Below, piece by piece: positions 11,085 through 20,130 of a stretch of 64,000 nt of DNA. The notes beneath the pieces were generated by a model that saw only the letters and a list, made by a program, of their open reading frames with translations, ran no database searches and was not told where the DNA came from. Position 1 is the first letter of the stretch. Every line of letters begins with the position of its first letter. This DNA is from Bremia lactucae (Eukaryota > Oomycota > Peronosporomycetes > Peronosporales > Peronosporaceae), in the NCBI RefSeq assembly GCF_004359215.1, contig NW_027152021.1, positions 70,941 through 134,940 of the forward strand, written 5' to 3'. Made by a program: the position numbers and the translations under genes.

Positions 11085-11268
11085 ATGGATGCAAGTGGAA
11101 ATCAACGCTTCCTTGTTGGAAGGATGCTTGCCCACCGCTCCATGAGGCAACGGTATCAGATCCTCGTCCAATGGAAAGGATACCGGAAGAGTTTTGACTC
11201 TTGGGAACCGATCGATACCCTACGTATTGATGTGCTCGGCTTGGTGGCTGCCTATGAAAGTAGAAGCA
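11085..11268 (+). pseudogene. Chromodomain at the end of pol, copy A1
   Basis: FLVGRMLAHRSMRQRYQILV followed by QWKGYRKSFDSWEPIDTL is a clear chromodomain (hydrophobic core plus WKGY and SWEP), the C-terminal module of chromoviral integrases that directs insertion to marked chromatin. The copy in A2 (35980-36187) is more damaged. Confidence 0.85.
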
Positions 11269-11391
11269 CCAGTTCAAATCTCTTCGCTTGTCTCAAATGG
11301 ACTAGCAGAAGTAGCGTTGTCAGAAGAAGCAGGGGTACAATAGCGCCTATGATTTCTTAGGGGGCGAAATTAACTCGCTGCGACCGCTGTT

Positions 11392-12173
11392 TCAGCGCAT
11401 CGGAATGCGGATGAATGCGTGTAAAATTTCCGCCTCGAATTGGTTTGGCGTGTCATTTGTATGCAACACGACCGGGATCGGGAAAAACACCTAAGCGATT
11501 TTCCCTGAGCCCTCCATGATTTAAAGACGCCATAATAATTATGAGTGTCAAGAAGAGCACGCTTTAGGAGCGACGCTCTTGACCTGTTTAAACGACGTTA
11601 TTTAGATGGAGGGGGCATCAGTAATATGCCACCCGTCACATAGCCACGTCTAAAACGACTGGCTTGTGACACCGACTGAGCACGTTCACGTGTCCGTCGG
11701 CGGAGCTTTAGACTCTGAATCCTCTATGTCCGAACCATTACGGATTATGGTCTGATCATAAGACGTTGAAGTTTCACCTAACGGTGAAGCGACTGCGCCT
11801 TCATGGGCAGCGTTCTCATTACCTGTCGCTGCGCTATCTAGCGTAGACGACGAGAAAGCATTCGTGAATGTTACTGTCTCCATGTTGTGAGCCATGCGAG
11901 AAGTATGGATGGAAAATAATGCGCCATCATCCTTCTTCATGTGCTCGTTGTCTGCATCACTAATATGAGGTGACGGCAACGGTGTCGACTCAACGTAGTC
12001 GACAATGAGCGACGGATGAACCCCTTCACTGTTAAAGTGGGATGGATTTTTAGCCCCGTTAACGCGACAGCAGCAGTAGCTGTCGGCGTGTTAACGCGGC
12101 GAGTGCGCTTAGCGCGAGGTCGAGTGGGCGTCTTCGCAGACGACCCACCAACGTGGCCCTTTTTAGGTGGCAT
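11392..12173 (-). pseudogene. Antisense accessory ORF of family A, copy A1
   Basis: On the strand opposite to pol, an ORF starts at ATG 12173 (MPPKKGHVGGSSAKTP), about 130 bp inside the 3' LTR, and runs toward the chromodomain. The N-terminal part is basic (KTPTRPRAKRTRRVN). After a frameshift near 12045 comes a Ser/Thr/Asp-rich part (DADNEHMKKDDGAL, SSSTLDSAATGNENAAH, NGSDIEDSESKAPPT). After a stop it continues through RASLLKRALLD, YYGVFKSWRAQGKSL and IPVVLHTNDTPNQFEAEI. A2 encodes the same series of peptides at the same place. The product matches no family I know. One intact ancestral reading frame is an inference. Confidence 0.6.
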
Positions 12174-12290
12174 CTTCGGCGCCGTGTATGTGAACACAGG
12201 TCGCTAGAGTGATTGAGTGAATTAGCGGCGCGTAAAGGTGCTCGCAGTTCCTCGCTCCTCTTTGACGAATTCATAATGTAAATTCGTTCT

Positions 12291-12305
12291 TTAAGGGGAG
12301 GACGG
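12291..12305 (+). promoter_or_regulatory. Polypurine tract of copy A1
   Basis: Purine-rich ttaaggggaggacgg lies directly before the TGTAAC start of the 3' LTR, the expected primer site for plus-strand DNA synthesis. It has one C interruption. A2 has a longer G run in the same place. Confidence 0.7.
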
Positions 12306-12914
12306 TGTAACAAGCTAAAGTTGCGCTAATGTTACACAGTCCCCGTTAAGTAGTCCCCGTTAAGTACACTTGGTGCACTTAAGGGGATGGTCAATTACCT
12401 AAATACAGTATTTAGACCCACCACTCGGGTGTGGTTCACATTTTCGACCAACCCTTGTGTATGCGATGCACATAGGTGCATTCACATTAGGAGGGTAGAC
12501 GCCTAGCGTCATCCGTAAGGCGATATTTCATGAAAGATATGCTCGCAATACATATAAGTGTTATCTATAGAGATGACATTTTGATTGGTAAAAATAGGTA
12601 CTTATATTTAATACGATTAAATATAAATCAGTTTGAAAACTACTTCCTACTTGGTAAGTGCGCACGAGGAGCCGGATTACCGCTCCCATGACGACACTTT
12701 AATAAGTACTTAGTGTACTTAGTAAAGTGTCGTCATGGGAGCGGTAATCCGGCTCTTCGTGCGCACTTACCAAGTAGGAAGTAGGGTGAGGTCGCTAACG
12801 CGCCCACCACAACTACCTCACTGCACGCAAGAGAAGCTGATTTAACCGCTTCCCCGCTGTGCCAAGGTGTGTGTCTAAGTAGAGCGTGGCCGCATTACGA
12901 CGTGCATGGCTACA
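12306..12914 (+). repeat. 3' LTR of copy A1
   Basis: It begins TGTAAC and ends GGCTACA, with the same order of blocks as the LTRs at 27491-28022 and 17660-18212. At 609 bp it is about 77 bp longer than the 532-bp A2 5' LTR. The extra length is explained by an inverted duplication at 12640-12784. Confidence 0.9.
12640..12784. repeat. Large palindrome inside the A1 LTR
   Basis: Arms 12640-12701 and 12723-12784 (62 bp each) are inverted copies with a single mismatch, separated by a 21-bp spacer that is itself partly palindromic. Only the left arm is found in the other family A LTRs; the right arm is a secondary inverted copy. Confidence 0.95.
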
Positions 12915-12925
12915 CTTTCGAAACG

Positions 12926-13070
12926 CTCTTTTGATGACTTGTCAATCAATTGCGGGCGCTCTTGGCTCTTTCTAACTTGTTAAGTACCGTACATTTAACA
13001 ACGCCAAACGAAAACACGGTTTCTGATGAGCAGTCGCTTCTCTCATGTAGATGAATAGGATCTGGGGCTA
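12926..13070 (+). repeat. Dispersed repeat D, copy 1
   Basis: This stretch downstream of the A1 LTR (from about tgacttgtcaatcaattgcg to ctctcatgtagatga) matches 27352-27485, which lies directly upstream of the A2 5' LTR. No coding potential is recognised. Confidence 0.7.
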
Positions 13071-13215
13071 TAACGATTCCTTAATTTAATTTAGGAGCTG
13101 TGATGTTCCAAAGGCCAAAAGATCGATTTAAAAGACGATCTAAAGGAATTACTGCTGATTTTTGAATGCAGTGGACCCATACATTTTATATGACTTTTTT
13201 CAATACAGACCGGGA

Positions 13216-13280
13216 GGGTGTGTGGCTATACCAAAAGGGTGTGTTGGCTATACCAAAAGGGTATGTGGCAATACCGGGTC
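13216..13280 (+). repeat. Three degenerate tandem units of 21-22 bp
   Basis: Units with the core ggctataccaaaaggg occur twice, followed by a third, diverged unit (ggcaataccgggtcc). They may be the subterminal repeats of a lost DNA transposon. No second copy was seen in the window. Confidence 0.75.
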
Positions 13281-13323
13281 CCTAAATATATTATGTAAAA
13301 GATAGATAGTATTTTGGGAACAT

Positions 13324-13656
13324 TATTACATAGTAACATTCGAAAACCTAATTCATTGGTAGATATCGGCCTTTACATCTACTTGCTCCGCAGTCCAGTC
13401 AGCACTTGACGCGCGCGAAGAGAGAGACATAAACGACTTTATTACACGTTTGTATTATTATATAATTAAGTTAGTAGAAAATAGATAGAAACAGAAGGAC
13501 TTAATTATATATTTAATTCAGTTTGCTTATAACCCTCTTTAGAACAAAGTTTCCAAAGAGAGTCTTCCTCTGCACGTAATAGTGTACGTGAAGTGACGTG
13601 TGCAGTGCGAAGTGGACTTTTACTGAAGCAGTACAAGTCGGCAGTGCTCCGTTACA
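13324..13656 (+). repeat. Solo LTR, gypsy family B type
   Basis: It is homologous over its whole length to 52206-52585 in the same orientation, and its 3' part resembles the family B LTR upstream of 41541 on the minus strand. It ends CCGTTACA. No internal element sequence is attached, so it is a solo LTR from recombination. It lies about 300 bp upstream of the four-exon gene. Confidence 0.75.
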
Positions 13657-13954
13657 ATTTTGTTATGAAACTTTACCTCTGTTACTTTATATTTTTCATG
13701 AATTTTTATTAATTATTAGATGCAAGGTATCCAATAGGATCGATAACGGCGGATGATCAAATCCATAATGTAACAGAAATTAACAAGTTAGCGGGGACAG
13801 CAGTGGAATGACTGTAATTTTATTAACAAACTGAATTGCTGAGTGTCATGTACATAAGTTTAAATATTTTTGATAGTCTAAGTTCCCCCAAATTTTAAAT
13901 GCATTGTAACAATTGGTTAAGAGTATACTCACACAGATTGTTCCAAAAAAAAAC

Positions 13955-14798
13955 ATGGCCAAGAAGAAAGGTACGCAGAAGACCTCGCAACTCGTTGTCT
14001 TATTAACTAATGAATACAGTAGGTCTAAAATCCAACGCTAGAAGCAATGCACGCAAAAAAATAAAGAAGAAGGGCATGTTTAAGGCGCTTAAGAAGCAGG
14101 ATAAGAGGTGTGTGCAGCGGTTAAAGCTTCCAATTCAAAGTAGTTTTTAATGCTTGTCATTCGCGTAGAGCGGTGATAACTCAAACAAATATGACCGACC
14201 CGCATACCAGTAAGCGAAAGTACAAGGTGGCCAAGCGTCCGGCAACTATTTCCGACGAGTTTCGCAATTACGACGAGCGCGTGGCCGCTTCAAAAGTGCG
14301 ACGATCTGGAGTCATTCCAAAGCTTAGTGCTGTGGCTCCGCCAGCTTTCGTCATGGCAGCTCCCATCTTCCAGTTGTAAGTAAGAGGAATATTGTATGGA
14401 GACTGACGAGCTCGTAACGAAATTTGCTTTTCTGCTACAGTAACGCAACTTCAATGTTAAAGCCAATGCCCCGGGAAATCGAAGGGTTTTCTGGTTTTTT
14501 GTCGGCATTAGAAGCTCCAAAAGACGCTACAATTGCAAATTCGAATCAACATATGCGCCATTCCAAGAATGTGGAATACTCTGGTAACAACGTCTTTTCA
14601 GTACTCGATAATGGGGATGAAGAGCAAATTAAGGCACGAGAACTTTCACAGTCACTCTCAGCGTTCATGCAGCCGGCAACTTTTAAGTTTCCGCCTGCGA
14701 AATCGAATTTTACAATGCAACCTTCGCTTCAGTCTTCATTCCAACAGAGCACAAACTTAGTACTAGCCAACGCAGCGGACATCGACCCTGACTTATAG
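13955..14798 (+). CDS. Conserved-looking hypothetical protein (4 exons)
   Basis: The exons 13955-13970, 14020-14107, 14169-14375 and 14441-14798 join to 669 nt (222 aa). The introns are 49, 61 and 65 bp, all GT-AG. The first exon has only 16 bases. The protein begins with a very basic segment (MAKKKVGLKSNARSNARKK then IKKKGMFKALKKQDKR), like a nuclear or nucleolar signal. A Lys/Arg-rich middle (KRKYKVAKRP) follows, then a polar C-terminal half containing EIEGFSGFLSAL and FMQPATFKFPPAKS. There is no signal peptide, membrane segment or domain that I recognise. A ribosome-biogenesis role would fit the composition but is a guess. Neat splicing into one frame supports a real gene. The model rests on splice-site inspection only. 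Confidence 0.65.
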
Positions 14799-15369
14799 AG
14801 CGACGAGTATTAGGATTTCTGACTTACTGTGTTTACTAATTTGCAGAAACTTAGGGCTTTGCTTGATAACTATTGTGTTTGCAACTTTGTTGCAAGTTTA
14901 GCTCTTCAAAACACATTTGGTCGAAACTTTTGATTCTTAGAAATGGACATGTTTTGCACTCTGATAATTCTGCAGCACAGCTTAAGCTCCAAAAAAATGT
15001 GGTGGTCTCGTACAACGCAATTTAGGCTCTTGCGTTGTAGTCAATAAAGCTCTTATTATCAAAAGGGACGCTGCATTCTGTCATATATCTGCTCGATACT
15101 TCAGAAGTTATACTGAGCCCTGCAAGGGAGGCAGATACCAGCTCAAGAAGTTTGGTGTCTTGCTCACTGTTGGCTAGATCGATCTATCAGCGATGGCTTT
15201 CAAGTTACAAAAACCTTTAATAAAAGTGCACTGTATAATCGACACTTTGTATCCCAAATACATGAGTACAGTTCGTGGATCTCCCTTTATCCGGAAAAAC
15301 ATTTTTGCAACAAACGCCGCGCAACTCTACCCCTTGAAGCCAAATCCCGTACCGAAGCACGCGATCACG
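14799..15369. other. Spacer before EB1; optional EB1 N-terminal extension
   Basis: There is no separate gene. The EB1 frame stays open upstream to an ATG at 15193, which would add 59 residues unlike any EB1. I treat these as 5' UTR. Confidence 0.6.
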
Positions 15370-16293
15370 ATGGCGGACCAGAGCATGAGTCTCATGGACG
15401 GCACGTACTTTGTAGGTCGTAAGGAGATCTTGGACTGGATCAATACATTATGCGGTATCAATCTCTCCAAGGTGGAGCAGACGTGCACGGGCGCCGTCGC
15501 CTGCCAGATCCTCGACGCCATGTACCCAGGCCGAGTGCAGATGAGCAAAGTCGACTGGGCAGCAAACAAAGATTACGAGTATATTCAGAACTACAAGGTG
15601 TTGCAGAAAGCGTTTATGCAACTGAAGATTGACAAACACGTGGAGGTCGATCGCCTCGTGCGTGGCAAGTACCAGGATAACCTCGAATTCATGCAGTGGT
15701 TTAAAGCCTTCTACGAACGCAATGCTTCTGGTCAGCCGTACGATCCTTTTGCGCAGCGAGAGAAGGGCAAAGGGGGCGCTCAGTTCACCCAGAAGTTTGG
15801 TGGAGGCGTCAACGCTTCGGCGTCGGCTTCAGCAGCGTCATTGCGACGTAAAGTGGGCGTCACAACGACCGCAAAGGTCGGACGGACGCCCCTAGCGGCC
15901 TCAATGACAGCACGCGGAGGCAGGACATCGATAGGAGCTTCACGACGTCCCATTAATAACACAGGAGCAACAGCTACGCTCTCGGAAGCGGACATGGAAG
16001 CGTCAATTGCGGCAGCTACGGCCCCTCTCGAAAAAGAATTGGAGGATCTTACTGCTCACAACGAAGCACTGACGAATGAGGGTGGAGAGCTGCGTGCGAT
16101 GGTGGAAAGCTTGGAAAAAGAGCGGGACTTTTACTTTAACAAGCTTCGGGAAGTTGAGATCGTGTTGCAGTCTGCAGAAGATACTGAAGCGAGTCCACTG
16201 GCACAGTCGGTGTTTAAGGTGCTCTATGCCACAGAAGAAGAAGGAGGGGAGGTCGAACAGGTGGCTGGTGAACCACAGGACGAGCAGATGTAG
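15370..16293 (+). CDS. EB1: EB1-family microtubule plus-end binding protein
   Basis: A 307-aa protein with both EB1 modules. The N-terminal calponin-homology domain (about 10-130) has TYFVGRKEILDWINT, QILDAMYPGRVQMSKVDW, YIQNYKVLQKAF and VRGKYQDNLEFMQWFKAFYE. It binds growing microtubule ends. A Ser/Ala/Arg-rich basic linker (about 145-210) follows, then a coiled coil and EB-homology motif (LEKERDFYFNKLREVEIVLQ, about 245-265) that dimerises and recruits partner proteins. The tail is acidic but ends DEQM instead of the EEY/F motif that binds CAP-Gly proteins, as in several non-animal EB1s. The start at 15370 (MADQSMSLMDGTYF) is chosen because family members begin just before the CH domain. 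Confidence 0.95.
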   Translation: MADQSMSLMDGTYFVGRKEILDWINTLCGINLSKVEQTCTGAVACQILDAMYPGRVQMSKVDWAANKDYEYIQNYKVLQKAFMQLKIDKHVEVDRLVRGKYQDNLEFMQWFKAFYERNASGQPYDPFAQREKGKGGAQFTQKFGGGVNASASASAASLRRKVGVTTTAKVGRTPLAASMTARGGRTSIGASRRPINNTGATATLSEADMEASIAAATAPLEKELEDLTAHNEALTNEGGELRAMVESLEKERDFYFNKLREVEIVLQSAEDTEASPLAQSVFKVLYATEEEGGEVEQVAGEPQDEQM

Positions 16294-16903
16294 ACGACTG
16301 GCAGGAAGGTGTTTTGCGTAAATAAAATAGGCATCTGATGATTTTATAACGAATAATAAAGTCAGGCGTTTGGTCACGCACACCAAAGCGACCTTGAATG
16401 AAAAAGCAACGACCATCTGCTGCCAAGTTAAAATTGTACTTGGACTTAGTGATAGCCCATTCTGCATAATCGCCTTTCAAATAGCACAAGTTGGGACATT
16501 GGCAAGAGTGAAAGGATTATTGCAGATTTGTATTTAAAAACCATCTATCTTGAATATCTTAATCCAATTATGCGCTTCCTTCGGGCAAGAAGCCAATTTT
16601 GCATTGAGATTGGACTCAATTTCTTGTATCTTAGCTTTTGGTGGATTAGTTTTCAAATTGGACCCGTCGCATACAAGCTTGAACTTCCACAAGTCAATTT
16701 ACTCATGTTGCACTTTAAATTGTTGCGAATTGCTTATAACACCTCAAGCCTATCTGTCCTCGTTGTAATTGACGACTAAAATTCATCTCAGCTCATCGAT
16801 AAACGTCTATCCTTCCAAACACTACAATCGTCCAGCAATTCACTCGCCATTCGATTCCTTCATCATCATTTCATAATATATTGTTCCAATTTGTGAGTAA
16901 TTA
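16294..16903. other. Intergenic, nothing recognised
   Basis: AT-rich, with a few short hydrophobic ORFs on the plus strand that have no family resemblance. It ends at an LTR fragment. Confidence 0.6.
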
Positions 16904-17001
16904 TGTAGACGGGCACGTCGCAATGCGGCCACGTTCTACTTAGCACACACCCTAGCACAGCGAGGAAGCGGTTTGCACCTGCTTCTCTTGCGTGCAGTGA
17001 G
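16904..17001 (-). repeat. Family A LTR 3' end, cut by gap
   Basis: On the minus strand it matches the last 98 bp of the family A LTR, ending GTCTACA at 16904 and flanked by TAATT. It is separated from the gag segment by 100 N. Confidence 0.85.
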
Positions 17002-17101
17002 NNNNNNNNNNNNNNNNNNNNNNNNNNNNNNNNNNNNNNNNNNNNNNNNNNNNNNNNNNNNNNNNNNNNNNNNNNNNNNNNNNNNNNNNNNNNNNNNNNN
17101 N
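17002..17101. other. Assembly gap (100 N)
   Basis: Exactly 100 Ns between an LTR fragment and a gag fragment of the same family and strand. Most of an element may be missing or misjoined here. Confidence 1.
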
Positions 17102-17648
17102 CCGCCATAAGTGCCAAGTAAGCCCACTCTGAGGCCTTACCGCGCAGATGCGACATGGCGTACGACACCATCAGGCTGTCGCCAGCGATGAGCTGGGCGA
17201 CACCGTATTGCTCCACGGCTTAAAGCCAGTGGACAATCGTGCGCGTTGCAGTTCCATCGAACTTGAGCGAGTCCATCCAAATGGTCCTCGGCTGATGCGG
17301 CCGGGCAGAGAGCATCTCAAAAGTCCTGTTGAGAGCCTTGCTCCGAGCCTGCTCATGCCTCAGCTCATCATGAGTCTGAGTGACGGACTCCGCCGCAGCA
17401 TGGCTCTGTGCCTCGGACGCGGCTCTCCGCTGTTCGAGCACGAATGCCTCAAACTGCTCCAACTGAGCAACATGTTGCTCAGGAGGACTACCCAGGAGCC
17501 TGGCCAGGGCTTGTTCACCAAGTCCCTGCGCCATTAGCCCTGCCACCTCCCGATGATGTTCGGAGAGGTGGGGAAAATGAGCCCAATCAATGTTGAGGCT
17601 CATCCTCACGTACACACGCAGAGATGCGGGTCGTGGGAAGGATTTCAA
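17102..17648 (-). pseudogene. Gag N-terminal region, family A (third copy)
   Basis: The minus-strand ORF from 17648 encodes the family A Gag N-terminus: SLNIDWAHFPHLSEHHREVA, an Ala/Gln/Glu-rich helical segment (EQHVAQLEQFEAFVLEQRRA, TQTHDELRHEQARSKALNR) and SARPHQPRTIWMDSLKFDG. A frameshift near 17218 passes into VEQYGVAQLIAGDSLMVSYA and MSHLRGKASEWAY, the start of the retroviral-type capsid domain, before the gap. It is the best preserved family A Gag N-terminus in the window; A2 has a stop after HVAQLE. Confidence 0.8.
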
Positions 17649-17657
17649 GTGCTACCA
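17640..17657 (-). promoter_or_regulatory. Primer binding site, family A
   Basis: TGGTAGCACTTGAAATCC on the minus strand starts two bases after the LTR end (CTACA). A site beginning TGG directly after a 5' LTR is the expected tRNA primer site. The tRNA was not identified. It overlaps the first codons of the gag ORF. Confidence 0.7.
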
Positions 17658-17659
17658 AG

Positions 17660-18212
17660 TGTAGGCGGGCACGTCGTAATGCGGCCACGCTCTACTTAGC
17701 ACACACCCTAGCACAGCGAGGAAGCGGTTTGCACCTGCTTCTCTTGCGTGCAGTGAGGTAGTTGTGGTGGGCGCGCAAGCGACCTCACCCAACACACTAA
17801 GAACTCTGGTGAAGTGACGTCACGGGAGCGGTAATCCGTCTCCTCGTGCGCACTTACCAAGTAGGTAGTAAATTTCAGACTGATTTATATTTAATAGAAT
17901 TAAATACAAATACCTATTTTTACCAATTAAAATGATATCTCTATAGATATCATTTAATATGTATTGCGAGCGTATCTTTATAGATACCTCGCGTAACTGA
18001 TGACGCTAGCCGTCATCATGGATGACGCTGGGCGTCATCCCTCCTAATGTGAATGCACCCATGTGCATCACATCCACAAGGGTTGGTCACAAATGTGCAC
18101 CACACCCGAGTGTTGGGTCTAATTACTATTATTTAGTAATTGACCATCCCCTTAAGTACCAAATGTACTTAATGGGGACTGTGTAACATTAGGGCAACTC
18201 TAGCCCGTTACA
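17660..18212 (-). repeat. 5' LTR of the minus-strand family A element
   Basis: This 553-bp LTR begins TGTAACGGGCTAGAG at 18212 and ends CCGCCTACA at 17660. It cuts the 3' end of a LINE (frame ending RQLRAIAKQE just before it). The flank at 18213 (AAGAG) does not match the flank of the 3' fragment at 16903 (TAATT), so the two ends need not belong to one insertion. Confidence 0.9.
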
Positions 18213-19236
18213 CTCTTGCTTCGCTATGGCACGGAGTTGCCTCATGTCAGACTCCCAAAATTCATGCACGCTGCCGTCTATGGTCATGTCCTGTTGCTAA
18301 AACGTCACTCCGTTGCGTTGCATCCACAAACGAGTGATGCAAACGCTTCTCAGGATATGCCATATGCGTGTCCACACGGCGGTGTATGCGGTCACTTCAT
18401 CGGGGTGGCTTCGCTCTAGCAAGGCCTGGACACCGTGGATAATTTTGACGCGTCTGTATGCACAATTGGCGAGGAAACTCTGAAGTCGTCCAAGCTCCCA
18501 GCATTCTCCTGTCCAGTGACAGATGAGCTTTTGCCAGCAGGCTTGCGCGCTCGGACATGCCCAACAGATGTGTTCGAGTGTATCTTTCACCCGTTGGCAG
18601 CATTGGAGCTTGCGGCAACTGTTAATATGCCCGCATTCGGGATGAAAGAGATTCAGTTGCCGCATACCCGACCAAAACTTGGTACGCGGTGAGCTCGTTC
18701 CCGTGATCCCAGAGATGAGTATGTGTCTGCTGAAGAGCTGCTGTTTGCCATGCGCTGCCTTCCGCTGCATTTCGAAGCGTCTCGACAATTCGATCCAGCG
18801 CACCGTCCGAACCTTTGTACCGCCGGAACGGTTGTTTCTCGAGGGCTAATAGGACGTGCTTGTTGAGGATAGTGTCCGTCACGATCCACGGGATCCCGTG
18901 GATGAGGGGATTCGCGTAAAATACGATGCCATCCGCACCCTGGTCCTTGCGTAATCGGTGGCAGTCGGCAGCCGTCTGCTGGTCCTCGATGTTGTTCGCT
19001 GCAATACTCCAGTGAAGGGGTCGGCAGCTTGCTACGCATCGCAGGACACCCGATAACACTCTGCAGCAGTTAATCGGGCCATTGTTGTTACCTGCACTCC
19101 CTGACTCGGATGGTAGATTGCAGCAGTATACAACACAGCTGGCAAGCCTAGCAGCGGAGGCGATCAGCTGGACGACGGAGGACGAATGGGTGGTGGAGCT
19201 TCCCCGCCCACTTCGGCACTTACCTCGGGAAATCAC
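18213..19236 (-). pseudogene. L1-like LINE, 3' part (zinc-finger-like C-terminus)
   Basis: Two overlapping minus-strand frames (19236-18622, 18803-18297) encode the C-terminal part of a non-LTR retrotransposon ORF2. NPLIHGIPWIVTDTILNKHV and LEKQPFRRYKGSDG are followed by a reverse-transcriptase zinc-binding type region (SCRKLQCCQRVKDTLEHICW, ACPSAQACW) and a tail WMQRNGVTF then RQLRAIAKQE. The frame changes once or twice. It is presumably the same element as 20131-24748, with the RT palm lost between. Confidence 0.7.
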
Positions 19237-19949
19237 TCCAGAATAGAAAGCATTCTGTTCACATACTCCTGGGCCGAAAACCCCTGGGTTGTGAACATGC
19301 AGGGAAATGTGTTAACGTCGATGCGGTATTCCCAATTTCAGCCATGCCATCTTGCGAAACTGCACATGCAGCGGATTGGATGTCGAACCTACTCCTTCGT
19401 TCTCCCGACGGCCGGCATGCCCACTATCAGCAAGCCAAACTGAGAAGATGGGGCCTTGCCATTTTGCTTAGCGCGCCGAGTTTGGGAGTCGGTCAAGAGC
19501 CGCGCGTACGGACGGACCTCCGCCTGCACCCCCCCCCACTATTGACGCAAACATATACCTGAAAACGCACCATGACGGGCCATATCGAAGCGTCTTAGTG
19601 AACTCGGACCAGGGTCGGCAGAGCGCCATCGCTCTGGAGCAAGACAGTGATGGAATCTGTTGGCGCCGAGATACCCCGGCCGTTCAGTCTTGCGTTGCTC
19701 AGCGGAAGGCCCATGCCTGCCATGCCAAAAAATAAATGTCCTCGACAGCAGTAGTTCTGGAGTCACGAGTAAGAAACGGCCTATTTCTATTGCTTTTTTG
19801 ATTAGCTTCGTTAACAAAGATAGTTACTTGTTTGCGAACGCAGTAATTCTCGAATTAATAATAAGAAACATTCGTTCTGAGTTGTTAATTAGAAAGTGAT
19901 ATTGAGGATGGTAGTGACTTGTTCGCGACTGCAGTAGTTCTGGAGTCAA
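19237..19949. other. Unassigned repeat-like sequence
   Basis: It includes a C9 run (19530-19538) and short plus-strand ORFs (19186-19562) that I cannot assign. A 21-bp motif around gcagtagttctggagtca occurs twice (19746 and 19930), about 185 bp apart. It is probably degenerate retroelement DNA. Confidence 0.4.
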
Positions 19950-20115
19950 GGTACTTACTGCTGTAAGCGGGATATCTTGTACACGCATAAGAATTTTTTC
20001 AGATTCCATACGTCGGATCCACTGACTCGGCGACCATACCGGCTAAAGCGTTAATCCAGCGGAAAGATGTCTTGTTGAACATCATGGGAAAGTCAACTAT
20101 CTTTTCCCTTTAACA
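19950..20115. mobile_element. Two gypsy RT micro-fragments in opposite orientation
   Basis: 19950-20030 on the minus strand resembles the family B RT palm region (compare 38672-38770). 20031-20115 on the plus strand matches the family A RT segment around RKDVLLNSMGKSTIFS (compare 30632-30680). The two pieces code for adjacent parts of RT but come from different families and opposite strands. Confidence 0.7.
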
Positions 20116-20130
20116 GCTCAATATATACGA

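Larger units (their letters stand above)
5844..12914 (+). mobile_element. Ty3/gypsy chromodomain element, copy A1 (5' truncated, degenerate)
   Basis: The order gag - protease - RT - RNase H - integrase - chromodomain - antisense ORF - polypurine tract - 3' LTR identifies a Ty3/gypsy chromovirus. The 5' LTR and most of gag are missing at the N gap. The coding part is broken by many stops and frameshifts and cannot be active. It aligns along its whole length with copy A2 (27491-37598) and is clearly more decayed in pol. Confidence 0.93.

Noticed and set aside
15193..15369. N-terminal extension of EB1
   Set aside because: The frame is open, but the 59 residues have no counterpart in EB1 proteins and the conserved N-terminus begins at 15370.
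16528..16779. Hydrophobic 83-aa ORF downstream of EB1
   Set aside because: AT-rich sequence gives random Leu/Ile/Phe codons. No start context, partner exon or family likeness.
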